The translations under genes were made by a program, and so were the position numbers. 64,000 bases of DNA from contig JADJDJ010000002.1 of the NCBI GenBank assembly GCA_016702745.1, positions 248,001 to 312,000 of the forward strand, written 5' to 3'. The notes under the pieces are model-generated. The model saw nothing but the letters and a program-made list of their open reading frames with translations, was not told the origin of the DNA and did no database searches. The DNA comes from Chitinophagaceae bacterium. GTDB taxonomy: Bacteria; Bacteroidota; Bacteroidia; Chitinophagales; Chitinophagaceae. The first letter of the stretch is position 1. Each line of letters begins with the position of its first letter. Positions 1 to 8,820 of the stretch are shown here, piece by piece.

Positions 1-566
1 TCTACCAGGTCCCAGGCGGGAAAAGGAAGCTCATCCAGGTTTTTCATCACCGATCTTTTAGCAGTACGAACTACGGCTTCTTTCTGTTTGAATGCAAGTC
101 CGGGTATCGAAAGAAAATCTGCATTGCCATTATTGAGACCACTGATCAGTTCTACCAGGGTTTGTTCCGCTTCTCCCAGGAGGATAAAGTCGGCACCCTC
201 TTCCAGGTATTTTTCAAAATGATCATTCGCATCTGAACTGGCCACCAATACCGTACAGCCTTTTTGTTTGGCAAACTTCATCATCTCAAAAGCTGCTTCC
301 CGCATATTAGTCAGGCACATTTTGGTGAGATAGTTAAACCCATCATCATAAATAATAAAATAATCAGGCTGGTTTTGTTGCAAAGGCAGGATGATTTCTT
401 CCGGCCCAAAGGCAAACATGGTATCCATGAAACTCACTTCATCTCCCAGGTTACGCATCATGGAAACCGCATACAAACAACCAATGGGCGGGTAGGGCTG
501 ACCGGTGGCCCATTGCTTGGGATCAAAACGCATAAAGTAAGAATGGGAAAAAAGAATTTTACTCAT
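1..566 (-). CDS. B12-binding-type radical SAM protein, N-terminal part (cut by the window edge)
   Basis: Reading the minus strand from the ATG at 564-566 gives an open frame of 188 codons that runs off the left edge. It starts MSKILFSHSYFMRF and contains PPIGCLYAVSMMRNLG, GADFILLGEAEQTL and finally DELPFPAWDLV. That order (Rossmann-like cobalamin-binding domain, a GE-x-E turn, then an LPxPAWD stretch just before the radical SAM barrel) is typical of B12-binding radical SAM proteins, which catalyse methylations or rearrangements on unactivated carbons. The CxxxCxxC cluster would lie outside the window. Its ATG overlaps the TGA of the upstream SPASM gene as ATGA (563-566), so the two are very likely translationally coupled. 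No DxHxxG cobalamin motif was noticed, so cobalamin binding is inferred from the fold pattern only. Confidence 0.75.
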   Translation of the reverse strand, partial: MSKILFSHSYFMRFDPKQWATGQPYPPIGCLYAVSMMRNLGDEVSFMDTMFAFGPEEIILPLQQNQPDYFIIYDDGFNYLTKMCLTNMREAAFEMMKFAKQKGCTVLVASSDANDHFEKYLEEGADFILLGEAEQTLVELISGLNNGNADFLSIPGLAFKQKEAVVRTAKRSVMKNLDELPFPAWDLV

Positions 567-1624
567 GGCGTACTGATTGATGGAAGGCTGGTTCCTGGTG
601 ATAAATACAATCTGCACACACATTTTTCGCAGGTGGGGTTGGTCGCCACATTCAGGTTTTTTCTAAACCGGATCGCCTGCTCACTGTTCAATAAATCATT
701 GAATGCGCCTTCCCGGATATTGCCCATGGCTTCGTGAAAAAAGCAAGGACGTACGGTTCCGTCTGCTTCCACCACGGCCGAAACCCAGGGTGCATTACAT
801 TTTCGATAAGGGAAAGGCACCTGCCCATGCAGTGCTGCATAATAAGTATGAATCTGCATCAGCCTATCAGCGTTCTCTGCAATAAACCCGCTATCTGTTT
901 TTCGATCTTCATTCACCCGTTCCAGAATATTTTTCAAATCAGGAAGTTCCGTTTTTGCAATCATGATTTCTTCCTGTCTGTCGCCCGACCACAACACTTC
1001 TCGATTGAATGCATGGCTGCTGACATCTGCGGGCAGGAAGCTGATCTGATCAAGCCCCAATTCCTTTGCCGTGCTGATAATATCAGCCATGATCCGGAAA
1101 TTAAGCTGGTGAATGACGGTGCGGGCCGTAATCCGGTAAGCAGGATTGATCTGCCGGATTGCTTTCACTCCTTCCTCTAATAAATCAAATGCTCCGGCGA
1201 TATTCCTGATCCGGTCATGTGTTGCCGGATCGCCATCCAGGGAAACAATAATTTCTGATACCTGTTCAGTGAGTTGTTGAGCATGTTTTTTCAGGGTAAG
1301 ACCCGTTGAAAGCAATACCACACTGATTTGCTCCTCCCGAAGGAGTTCACAAAAATGAAAAAAAGCAGGGTGCAGTAATGCTTCTCCTCCTGACATGAGT
1401 ACCTGCTGTGTGCCGAGCTTCTTCAATGATACCAGTAACCGGCTGATATCATTTGCAGACAATTGCTGCCGGTTTTGATTGTCTTTCCAGATATCACACA
1501 TCACACAACGGCAATTACAACCACTGTGCGGCATCAATACCACCAATGGCATAGCGGTAATCACACTGGTTTGTAAACTCCGGTGTCTTTTAAAACGATG
1601 GTATATGCTTCCTGCGATCGTCAT
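563..1624 (-). CDS. Radical SAM/SPASM domain protein
   Basis: A 353-residue protein with the radical SAM cluster motif CNCRCVMC (CxxxCxxC, residues about 36-43 from the chosen start) and a C-terminal SPASM region. That region has CNAPWVSAVVEADGTVRPC followed by a Cys-rich end (CEKCVCRLYL) that would hold auxiliary Fe-S clusters. SPASM enzymes modify peptides or sugars or act as anaerobic maturases; the substrate here is unknown. An ATG five codons upstream (1637-1639) is possible, but the ATG at 1622-1624 forms an ATGA overlap with the preceding methyltransferase stop, so I prefer it. The gene sits in a minus-strand string of B12-radical SAM, methyltransferase, SPASM and B12-radical SAM genes with overlaps or 3-nt gaps, implying one transcript. 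Confidence 0.85.
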   Translation of the reverse strand: MTIAGSIYHRFKRHRSLQTSVITAMPLVVLMPHSGCNCRCVMCDIWKDNQNRQQLSANDISRLLVSLKKLGTQQVLMSGGEALLHPAFFHFCELLREEQISVVLLSTGLTLKKHAQQLTEQVSEIIVSLDGDPATHDRIRNIAGAFDLLEEGVKAIRQINPAYRITARTVIHQLNFRIMADIISTAKELGLDQISFLPADVSSHAFNREVLWSGDRQEEIMIAKTELPDLKNILERVNEDRKTDSGFIAENADRLMQIHTYYAALHGQVPFPYRKCNAPWVSAVVEADGTVRPCFFHEAMGNIREGAFNDLLNSEQAIRFRKNLNVATNPTCEKCVCRLYLSPGTSLPSISTP

Positions 1625-2388
1625 GAAGGTTGTATACAAATCCAGGGAAAAGGATCCTGGTTCTTTTTAAAAAGCCGGAAGCGGCTGGCAGGTTTTGATA
1701 GAATGGTATAAGATAAACCGGCTAATTGCTCCCAGCTGTGATGAAAATAATAAGCGGCCATTCCCGGAACACCTGACTCATCAAAATATCGTTTCGTTCT
1801 TTCTCTCGCAGCCGCAAGTTCCTGTTGCTGATAAACCGGACTATCCAGCAGGTGCAGCTCTCCTCCGGGTTTTAATAAAGTGATGCATTGCCTGATTACC
1901 TCATGCAGCGATTCAAAATACTGGATGCTCGAAGCAAAAACAATGGCATCATATTTTTCTTTGCTTACAGCCGGGTGATCCAGACTTCCACTGATGAATC
2001 GGAGATTGGGTTGGATACCAAAAACTCTTTTTGCCTGCACCAGTTCAGTTTCATTGATATCCGCACCTGTTATTGTATGCCGCCTGTCTTGGGCAAGAAA
2101 ATTAGTGAGCCAGCCATTGCCACAACCAGGTTCAAGGATATGACAGGCGTTTTTCTTTTGTTGAAAATACTTCAGCAGTTTCTCTGAAGAGCGTTTCCTG
2201 ATTTTCCATTCTTCTGCATAAGGATGTGTGGCCGCAATTTCAGGCAACTGTTGCAATTCGGCATCAGTATAGATCCTTCCCTCCCGGCTGCGCAAACGAA
2301 TATACTCCTGCTCAAATAAGCGGTTGGTCTCCTGACCTGAGTGGAATTTAATTTCCGCTGCCTGATATATTAATTCCTGTGCAGACAT
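1621..2388 (-). CDS. Class I SAM-dependent methyltransferase
   Basis: A 255-residue protein with the SAM-binding motif I LEPGCGNGW (about residues 85-93), an acidic strand-2 end (GADINETEL) and the post-motif DAIVFASSIQYF, matching the Methyltransf_11/25 fold. An N-terminal helical extension of about 60 residues carries no motif I recognise. The stop overlaps the start of the SPASM radical SAM gene by ATGA, and only 3 nt separate its ATG from the stop of the upstream B12-radical SAM gene, so it belongs to the same operon. It probably methylates the small molecule, lipid or sugar built by this radical-SAM cluster; the substrate cannot be read from sequence. Confidence 0.85.
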   Translation of the reverse strand: MSAQELIYQAAEIKFHSGQETNRLFEQEYIRLRSREGRIYTDAELQQLPEIAATHPYAEEWKIRKRSSEKLLKYFQQKKNACHILEPGCGNGWLTNFLAQDRRHTITGADINETELVQAKRVFGIQPNLRFISGSLDHPAVSKEKYDAIVFASSIQYFESLHEVIRQCITLLKPGGELHLLDSPVYQQQELAAARERTKRYFDESGVPGMAAYYFHHSWEQLAGLSYTILSKPASRFRLFKKNQDPFPWICIQPS

Positions 2389-2391
2389 TAT

Positions 2392-3893
2392 TTAAAAACC
2401 CTGTATTTCCGGTTGCCGGTATTTCCAGATCCGTTGTAACAATTTTATCTCCATGGGGAAACGGTAAAAATTCATTTTATACCGAAGGCCGGATAAGAGT
2501 CGCATCATATTTCTTTTAGGACTGTTCAGCCGGATATCAGAAGCAGTTGGGTAATACCCGTTCAGAACCGTTTCGAAATTCCGGATATAGTCAATCATTT
2601 CCGGTTTCAGCCAGGGCGTAAGCGGGTTCTTGCGCAGATCAAATTTTTCCCATTGCGGGTTACACCAGTCTTCCAGTTTTCTAGGATAAACAAAACCGGC
2701 CGCTTTTACTTTTCAAATAATTCCGACCCCTCTGTTGGCACCGGGCTATAGGTATAGAGTACTATCTCCGTTCGGGGATTTGCTTTTTTAACCTGTTTGA
2801 TAAAATTGATATCAAAAATGATTTGCTCCCAAACAGCTTCTTCTGTATCGGCGGGCAATCCGAGTACAAATGAATATTCCGGGATGATGTCAAATTGTTT
2901 CATCCTTTCAGCAAATTGTAAAATCTGCTCTGCGTTTTGTGTACCACCCTTATCCAGTGCCTGCAATACTTTATCACTCCCGCTTTCTGCACCAAAAAAT
3001 ATCATCCGGCAGCCGGATTCGCGAATTGCCGCAAGGGAAGCATCGCTGAATTTATTCATGGTATCAATCCGGGCCATGCCCCACCAGTTCATTTGTTCGG
3101 GCCGGAGAAGGTTGGAAAATTCGACGGCCCGTTTTTCTGAAACAAAAAAGTTATTATCATGAAACTCCACTGCATCTGCGCCCCATTTGTCTTTTACATA
3201 TTTGATATCCCGGTATACCAATGCGGCTGATTTTGCTTTCCACCGCGCTTCAAAAAGCGGAACGACCGCGCAGAAAGAACAGGTAAACGGACAACCGATG
3301 CTGGAATGATAAGCCATCGTTCTTTCGCCCATCCAGGTTTTTCCGAGATAATGCCGGCCGGCCGGATAAAACTGATCTGTTTTATCATAAGGAAGTGAGG
3401 GCAGCGGGTCCTGGTCAAATAAATCTTCTTTGGCCGTTTTAATGATTTTTTCTCCGGACCGGTAAACCAGATTTTTGATCAGTTCATAGGGCTTGTTATT
3501 CTCCAGCGCATCCAGCAAGGCCGGAAATGCATGTTCTCCGGCTCCATTGATTACAAAATCCACATCTCCAGACTCCAGTACAATACCGGCATGATTGGAT
3601 GGAAAATAGCCTCCCCAGATCATGATGGTATCCGGAAATGCTTTCCTGATCCTGCGGGCAATGGGAATCGCCTGTTTGGCCTGGGGCCCCGGCATCACCG
3701 TAAAACCGATATAACGGTATTCCCCGCTACGCAGATAATTGGCCAGTGCTTCAAATGGATCCTTTTCCCAGTTCCCGTCTACCAGCGCCCACTCAAAGCG
3801 GTGATCAATACTGGCCGCAACAGCCATAATTGAATTCGGAAACCGGTGTTTGGCTTCTGCGCTTTTGGGGTTAAAAAACAGGACCTTGTTCAT
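2392..3893 (-). CDS. B12-binding radical SAM protein, frame broken near 2710
   Basis: The first 395 codons (MNKVLFFNPKSAEAKHRFPN) hold a cobalamin-binding-type Rossmann domain (GGYFPSNHAG, GAGEHAFPALL) and a radical SAM barrel with CPFTCSFC and the following FHDNNFFV. The frame hits a TAA at 2706-2708 after VPTEGSELFEK. One frame over, the minus strand continues at once with AAGFVYPRKLEDWCNPQW and DLRKNPLTPWLKPEM and ends at 2392. This is the usual C-terminal region of such roughly 500-residue enzymes. The span of 1502 nt is one base short of a multiple of three. Adding one A to the A4 run at 2710-2713 restores about 500 residues. I treat it as one gene with a single-base deletion, probably a sequencing error, though a true pseudogene cannot be excluded. 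It appears to be the first gene of the minus-strand operon. Confidence 0.8.
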
Positions 3894-3980
3894 GACCCAT
3901 CAAAACGGCAAGAGGCAAAGGCAAGTTGCCCCGGTTTACCAGCTGAATAATATTATTTTTAATGCCTGGGAACAATAAAC

Positions 3981-4703
3981 ATGAAATTCAGCATAAGACA
4001 ACTTTTCAGACAGGCAAGGGTAAAAAAGCCTGCTGAGGGCTATGATACATGGGCAGGCAGCTATGATGATCAGCCTCATAACCTGATCCTTCACCTGGAC
4101 CAGGAAATCCTGAATAGTTTGCTGCAACCGGTTACCATCCAAAACCGGAAACTTGCTGATATTGGCTGCGGTACCGGCCGGCATTGGACCGGACTTTATA
4201 AAGGGAAACCGGCATCCATTACCGGCTTCGATGTATCCAAAGGAATGCTTGAAAAACTGCAGCTTAAATTTCCGGCTGCCATAGTTTTTCTGGTAAAGGA
4301 TCATCTGCTAAGCGGAACATCAGATCATCAGTTTGACTTGCTGCTCTCCACCCTCACCCTGGCACATATCAACAATGCCCGGAATGCATTAGAAGAATGG
4401 AACCGGGTAATACAAGCCGGAGGAGAAATCATCCTCACCGATTATCATCCTGATGCATTGCGTAGAAATGCGAGCAGAACCTTCCGTCACGAGGGAAAAA
4501 CCTATGCAGTAGAAAGTCATGTGCACCCGGTTGAAGAAATCCGGCAGATAGCAGGGCAACTGGGATGGACGGAAATCCGATATACTGAAAGAAAGATTGA
4601 TGAGACTGTAAAAGATTTTTATATACAACAGGGGGCAGCAGCACTGTATAAGCAATACCTGGGAATGCCACTGATCTTCGGCATCCATTTCAAAAAACAA
4701 TGA
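3981..4703 (+). CDS. Class I SAM-dependent methyltransferase
   Basis: A 240-residue methyltransferase. Motif I is LADIGCGTGRHW (about residues 58-69), followed by the acidic residue of strand 2 (ITGFDVSKGML) and the DLLLSTLTLAHI active-site strand seen in UbiE/Methyltransf_11 proteins. It is divergent from the minus-strand radical SAM operon (87-nt gap) and its stop overlaps the amidohydrolase ATG (ATGA at 4700-4703). That makes a plus-strand unit of methyltransferase, amidohydrolase and glycosyltransferase. The cluster now has two methyltransferases plus B12-radical SAM enzymes, so several methylations of one product are plausible. The substrate is unknown. Confidence 0.85.
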   Translation: MKFSIRQLFRQARVKKPAEGYDTWAGSYDDQPHNLILHLDQEILNSLLQPVTIQNRKLADIGCGTGRHWTGLYKGKPASITGFDVSKGMLEKLQLKFPAAIVFLVKDHLLSGTSDHQFDLLLSTLTLAHINNARNALEEWNRVIQAGGEIILTDYHPDALRRNASRTFRHEGKTYAVESHVHPVEEIRQIAGQLGWTEIRYTERKIDETVKDFYIQQGAAALYKQYLGMPLIFGIHFKKQ

Positions 4704-5833
4704 TGATACTCCGGAATCTACAACTGTATGGCGAGCGGGAAAGAAAAGACTTGCTGATACAGGATGGATCCATTGCTTCCATTTCTCCAACCGGTTCAAC
4801 TGGCAATACAACAAACACTATTGTGATTGACACCGGCGGGCTGACTGCTTTTCCGGGATTCATCAATTCACATGATCACCTGGATTTTAATCTCTATCCC
4901 CAATTAGGAAAAGGACCTTATCCAAACTATACTGCATGGGGAAATGATATTCACCTCCATCACCGGGCCCTGATTGATACCATACAACAGATTCCGGTAG
5001 CGCTGAGAACACAATGGGGTATTTACAAAAACCTGCTGAACGGATGCACGACGGTGGTGGAGCATGGGAAGGAGCATAAAGCGCCGGAAGAATGGGTATA
5101 TGTACACAGGGAAACCCATTCTTTGCACTCGGTAGCATTTGAAAAAAAATGGAAGCAAAAACTGAACCATCCGTTCAGCCGGAAAAAGCCCTATGTGATT
5201 CATGCCGGAGAAGGAACAGACCAGCTGGCGAAGGAAGAAGCCGGTAAAATCATCCGCGCGAATTACCTGCGGAAAAAAATAGTGGCTGTACATGCAGTAT
5301 CAATGAAGCCGGAAGAAGCCCGTGGATTTAAGGGCATCATCTGGTGCCCCTCTTCCAATGATTTTATGTTTGGAACCACTGCGGCTATTCATCAATTAAA
5401 ACAATATACCCGCATTGTACTGGGTACTGATTCCACATTAACTGCTGCCTGGTCATTGAAATCACACCTGCATTCAGCATTGAAAACCGGTTTGGCCACT
5501 ATGCCGGAACTTATCTGTATGCTTACCTCTGAACCAGCTGCGCTATGGGATATGAAACAAAAAGGGAGTATTACTCCGGGATTTGATGCGGATATTTGTT
5601 TGTATGCAGGTGATAATCCCCTGGAAGGACAACTGATGCTGGTGATGAGGCAGGGCCGGGTTTTATTATATCATGAATCCCTCCAATCAGTTTTACCACT
5701 CGATCAACATATTCCATACAGCAGAATCAGGTATAACGGTGAACCGATTACAGTGGTAGGTCGCCTGCCACAGTTTGTAAAAGAAATTCAACAATATTAT
5801 CCATCCGCTACCATTCCATTTGAACTGATTTGA
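4700..5833 (+). CDS. Amidohydrolase-superfamily metal-dependent hydrolase
   Basis: A 377-residue protein with the amidohydrolase layout: a short N-terminal beta-sandwich strand set, the first metal-binding HxH in FINSHDHLD (H58, H60), later histidines in YVIHAGEGTD and VAVHAVSM, the metal or catalytic Asp in VLGTDSTLTA, and a C-terminal GFDADICLY that closes the sandwich. Family members deaminate or hydrolyse C-N bonds, as in cytosine deaminase, atrazine chlorohydrolase and S-adenosylhomocysteine deaminase. No feature fixes the substrate. ATGATG offers two starts; the first overlaps the methyltransferase stop by 4 nt. The downstream glycosyltransferase starts within its stop codon. Co-location with radical SAM and methyltransferase genes suggests work on a secondary metabolite or modified sugar rather than pyrimidine salvage. 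Confidence 0.8.
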   Translation: MMILRNLQLYGERERKDLLIQDGSIASISPTGSTGNTTNTIVIDTGGLTAFPGFINSHDHLDFNLYPQLGKGPYPNYTAWGNDIHLHHRALIDTIQQIPVALRTQWGIYKNLLNGCTTVVEHGKEHKAPEEWVYVHRETHSLHSVAFEKKWKQKLNHPFSRKKPYVIHAGEGTDQLAKEEAGKIIRANYLRKKIVAVHAVSMKPEEARGFKGIIWCPSSNDFMFGTTAAIHQLKQYTRIVLGTDSTLTAAWSLKSHLHSALKTGLATMPELICMLTSEPAALWDMKQKGSITPGFDADICLYAGDNPLEGQLMLVMRQGRVLLYHESLQSVLPLDQHIPYSRIRYNGEPITVVGRLPQFVKEIQQYYPSATIPFELI

Positions 5834-6945
5834 GCCGGTTAAAATTCATAGAAGTCAATTTTCATTGCCATGCTGACATGGATAGTCCGGAAGCCGTGAT
5901 TGAAAAACACCGGCAGCCTAATCTCTATATAAGCGAACTGAAGAAAGAGGCCGAAATCGTATTAGTCAAACATCTTCACTATGATGGTGAAAGAATATTG
6001 GATGGTATCCGCTACCGGTTTTTTGAAAGACCGAATCGTTTTTGGAATATTCCTGGTCGCACGCTCCGTTTTATCGCCGCCGAAAAACCGGATATAGTAT
6101 TGGTTCGCGGATTTATTTTTCCCCTTCAGGTAATGGCCCTCCGTCGTAAACTGGGACCAGCACCTGTTATTTTATTACAGCATCAGGCCGATCATCCTTT
6201 CCGCAGAAAAAAAATAATTCAGCAATGGGCTGACCGGTCGGTCAATGGTTATTTGTTCAGTGCCCTTGAAATGGAAGACCCCTGGATAAAGGCAGGTATT
6301 ATCCGGAATCGTAACAAATGTTTTGTGTGTCCGCCGGCATCTTCCCAATTTGAAAGAAAAGACAAATCCGAATCTCGTCTTAAAACAGGACTGGGTGAAG
6401 GCAAACAATTCCTCTGGGTCGGGCGGCTCAATGCCAACAAAGATCCGTTTACGGTACTCGCTGCCTTTGAAAAATATTTTGAAGGAAGGCCCGATGAAAA
6501 TTTATACATGATTTTTCAGGAAATTGATTTACTGGAAGTGGTACAACAAAGGATCCGGCAACATCCGCTGCTTTCAAAACAGGTTTTACTGATTGGCAAA
6601 AAAGATCATGCGGCATTAGAAGACTGGTACAATAGTGCCGACTATTTTATATCTGCAAGTCATTACGAAAGTTTTGGATTTGCCCCAATGGAAGCCATCG
6701 CCTGCGGATGTGTTCCAATATTGAGCAATATTCCCGCCTCCATTCAGTTGATACAGCGGGGTAGACTGGGCTATGCATTTGAAAAAGGGAGCAGCGGGGA
6801 TTTGTACAAGGTACTTTGTGCCCTCGATCATACTGATCATCCCGGGCGTTCAGCTGCCTGCAGGGAGTTTTTCAGCAAAGAGTTGTCGCCCACTGCCATT
6901 GCTTCCCGGCTCCTGCAAATTGCCGGAAGTTTGAAAACCAAATAA
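5830..6945 (+). CDS. Family 4-like glycosyltransferase
   Basis: A 371-residue GT-B fold enzyme. The C-terminal nucleotide-sugar half shows FLWVGRLNANKDPFTVL and the retaining GT4 signature E-x7-E within HYESFGFAPMEAI (E280, E288). The best start is TTG at 5830-5832, whose last two bases share the amidohydrolase stop (TTGA overlap); the next in-frame ATG would remove the first strand of the fold. It likely adds a sugar in the neighbouring surface polysaccharide or decorated-metabolite pathway. Its last 96 nt overlap the 3' end of the convergent glycosyltransferase on the other strand. Both C-termini look partly family-like, so one of the two stop positions may be displaced by an indel. Confidence 0.8.
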   Translation: MSRLKFIEVNFHCHADMDSPEAVIEKHRQPNLYISELKKEAEIVLVKHLHYDGERILDGIRYRFFERPNRFWNIPGRTLRFIAAEKPDIVLVRGFIFPLQVMALRRKLGPAPVILLQHQADHPFRRKKIIQQWADRSVNGYLFSALEMEDPWIKAGIIRNRNKCFVCPPASSQFERKDKSESRLKTGLGEGKQFLWVGRLNANKDPFTVLAAFEKYFEGRPDENLYMIFQEIDLLEVVQQRIRQHPLLSKQVLLIGKKDHAALEDWYNSADYFISASHYESFGFAPMEAIACGCVPILSNIPASIQLIQRGRLGYAFEKGSSGDLYKVLCALDHTDHPGRSAACREFFSKELSPTAIASRLLQIAGSLKTK

Positions 6946-7985
6946 GCCTCCCAGTTTTTCGGTCATAACCTTTACCGGGTATTCATTAACCGGCTCAGGA
7001 ACTGTATACTGTTCCAGCAGTTCCAGGCTCTGGTTGATCATTTCCAATTTAGAAGGAACCGTAATGCTGTTTGGCATATTTTTTTTCATCGGTTGTGTAA
7101 ACCTGATCACATAGGCCCCGCCTAGTAGCGCTTCAGTACATACACACCCAAAACCTTCATAGTAAGATGGGTGTACAAATAATTTGGCGCGCTGCATGTA
7201 GTGCAGTAATTCCCGGTAAGGGGTTTCACCCGCAAAGAAGAGATTGTTTTTCAATCCCAGTTCTTCCGCTTGTTTTTGCAGGGATGCTGCCTCGGGACCA
7301 CTGCCGCATAAAACGGCTTTCACATTAGGATTGCTTTGCTGAACAGCCTGCACCAGTTCTAAAAAAATACTATACTGTTTTATAGGAATCAGCGATCCGG
7401 CGGCCAGGAGGTCAATATCTTTTTCGGGAGAGGGTGATTGATATAACTGCTGATCTGGTCCAAAAGGAATAACATATGCAGGCCGGACACGGTATTCTTT
7501 TAAAAATTGTTCCTGTATAAAATCAGATACTGCGATCAAACGTTCTCCTGGTATTCTCAGTTTGGAAGGAAAAGGGTTCCCGGCCCTTGCATCCTGTCCG
7601 GCAATCCAGCAAAAATGAGGAAGCTGATAGATTGCCGATATTCTTTCAGCAGCCCTGGCGGCTTCTCCATACCAAAGACTGACAATACCAATGATGGATT
7701 CCTCTTCACATAATCTTTTAATTGCTGATGTACTTTGTACCGCAGTAAGCGCTTGGCGATTCCGCTGCTGTTCCGGCCTCCCATAGCATTAACCCGGATC
7801 CCTTCCCACTGGTATTCTTTTTTCTGAAACGGATACTGCAGACTGACAACAATGATCTTCAAATCGGGATAACTGTCTTTCAATTGTCTCACAAAACACT
7901 GAAACCAGGGCAGGCAAGTGCTGTCAGTTTCATTTTCCGGAAAACCCGGTGTTAGCAGGATCAGAGATGATTGCTTTGCCAGCAT
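6850..7985 (-). CDS. Family 4-like glycosyltransferase, frame broken near 7675
   Basis: Two minus-strand frames together form one GT4 enzyme of about 378 residues. The N-terminal part starts MLAKQSSLILLTPGFPENET (ATG at 7983-7985) and runs to NPSLVLSVF. Adding one T to the T3 run (AAA at 7674-7676 on the plus strand) continues into WYGEAARAAERISAIYQLPH, CWIAGQDARAGNPFPS and the C-terminal half with AAGSLIPIKQYSIFL and the E-x7-E signature YYEGFGCVCTEAL. The span is one base short of a multiple of three. WYGEAA followed by GQDAR is a recognisable GT4 pattern, so the reconstruction is confident. It follows the GT2 gene by 8 nt and ends the wzz-ligase-GT2-GT4 operon. The last about 30 residues are antisense to the convergent glycosyltransferase and may be read-through past a lost stop. 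Confidence 0.78.
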
Positions 7986-7993
7986 AACAATTT

Positions 7994-8806
7994 TTAACGG
8001 GCTGCTGTTTGTGTTTCGGTTTCCCTGATCCCTGAAAGAGGTGTCGTTTTCCGCTGTAATCTTTGCAATCGGTACAATTTGCTGTACTTCAAAAAAACCT
8101 GGTTGGCTGATTGGGCCGCAATCACCAACCCATCGGCACCATCCAGAAATCCCCGCCGGAAAATATATCCGTTCAGGAATGCCCAAAGGGGATGGATCAA
8201 TAATTTGTACCAGTTACTTCTTTTTCCGGCTGCATACAGCGAGGCCGCTGCAATCGAACTGAGCCGGTTATGTTGCCAGACCAGGTCCTCGGGTGTGTTA
8301 AATGAATAATGTAAGATTTCTCCTTTCAGGTGAGTGACCAACGTATTGGAATCCAGCATCACTTTATCATGCGGGTTCAGTCCACCCCACCGGGCAATTC
8401 TCCGGTCAAATAATCTTAGTTTTTTATCAGGATACCAAAGCCCGTGACGGATAAAATGCCCGCAGTAGGCGGTACAGCGGTTCATGGAATAAGCCCGGCT
8501 ATGCAGGGTATCTCTTACCGCAAGTATGGAGGCAGTCAGTTCTTCATCAAGGGTTTCATCAGCATCCAGGCTCAGGATATAATCATGTGAGGCCAATGCA
8601 ATCGCAGCATTCTTCTGACCGATATATCCCCTGAATTTTTCCTGGTAAACAATCGCCCCGCAGCCCCTGGCCAGCTCTGCAGTATGATCTGTTGAATAAG
8701 AATCAAGGATGATGATCTCATCAGCAACAGGCTTTACCGACTCAATACACCTGACGATATTGAGCGCCTCATTGTATGTAATAATGACCGCTGAGATTTT
8801 ATACAT
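7994..8806 (-). CDS. Family 2 glycosyltransferase (WaaE/KdtX-like)
   Basis: A 270-residue GT-A enzyme. It begins MYKISAVIITYNEALNI, has the nucleotide-binding acid in IIILDSYSTDHT, the DxD-type motif in LSLDADETLDEE (D81, D83), and downstream RLFDRR and the NPHDKVM region found in the WaaE/KdtX subfamily. That subfamily adds glucose or heptose to lipopolysaccharide core and is common in exopolysaccharide loci. A C-terminal hydrophobic stretch (IHPLWAFLNGYIFRRG) may attach it to the inner membrane. It is spaced 14 nt from the ligase gene upstream and 8 nt from the GT4 gene downstream, in one operon. Confidence 0.88.
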   Translation of the reverse strand: MYKISAVIITYNEALNIVRCIESVKPVADEIIILDSYSTDHTAELARGCGAIVYQEKFRGYIGQKNAAIALASHDYILSLDADETLDEELTASILAVRDTLHSRAYSMNRCTAYCGHFIRHGLWYPDKKLRLFDRRIARWGGLNPHDKVMLDSNTLVTHLKGEILHYSFNTPEDLVWQHNRLSSIAAASLYAAGKRSNWYKLLIHPLWAFLNGYIFRRGFLDGADGLVIAAQSANQVFLKYSKLYRLQRLQRKTTPLSGIRETETQTAAR

Positions 8807-8820
8807 AATGACCGGTTCCT

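Noticed and set aside
7772..7786. Placing the frame break of the minus-strand glycosyltransferase near 7780 instead of 7675
   Set aside because: The alternative frame reads a plausible stretch (IKRLCEEES), but VLSVFWYGEAA with one added T at 7674-7676 matches the glycosyltransferase 4 pattern better and keeps the NAMGGRNSSG context.
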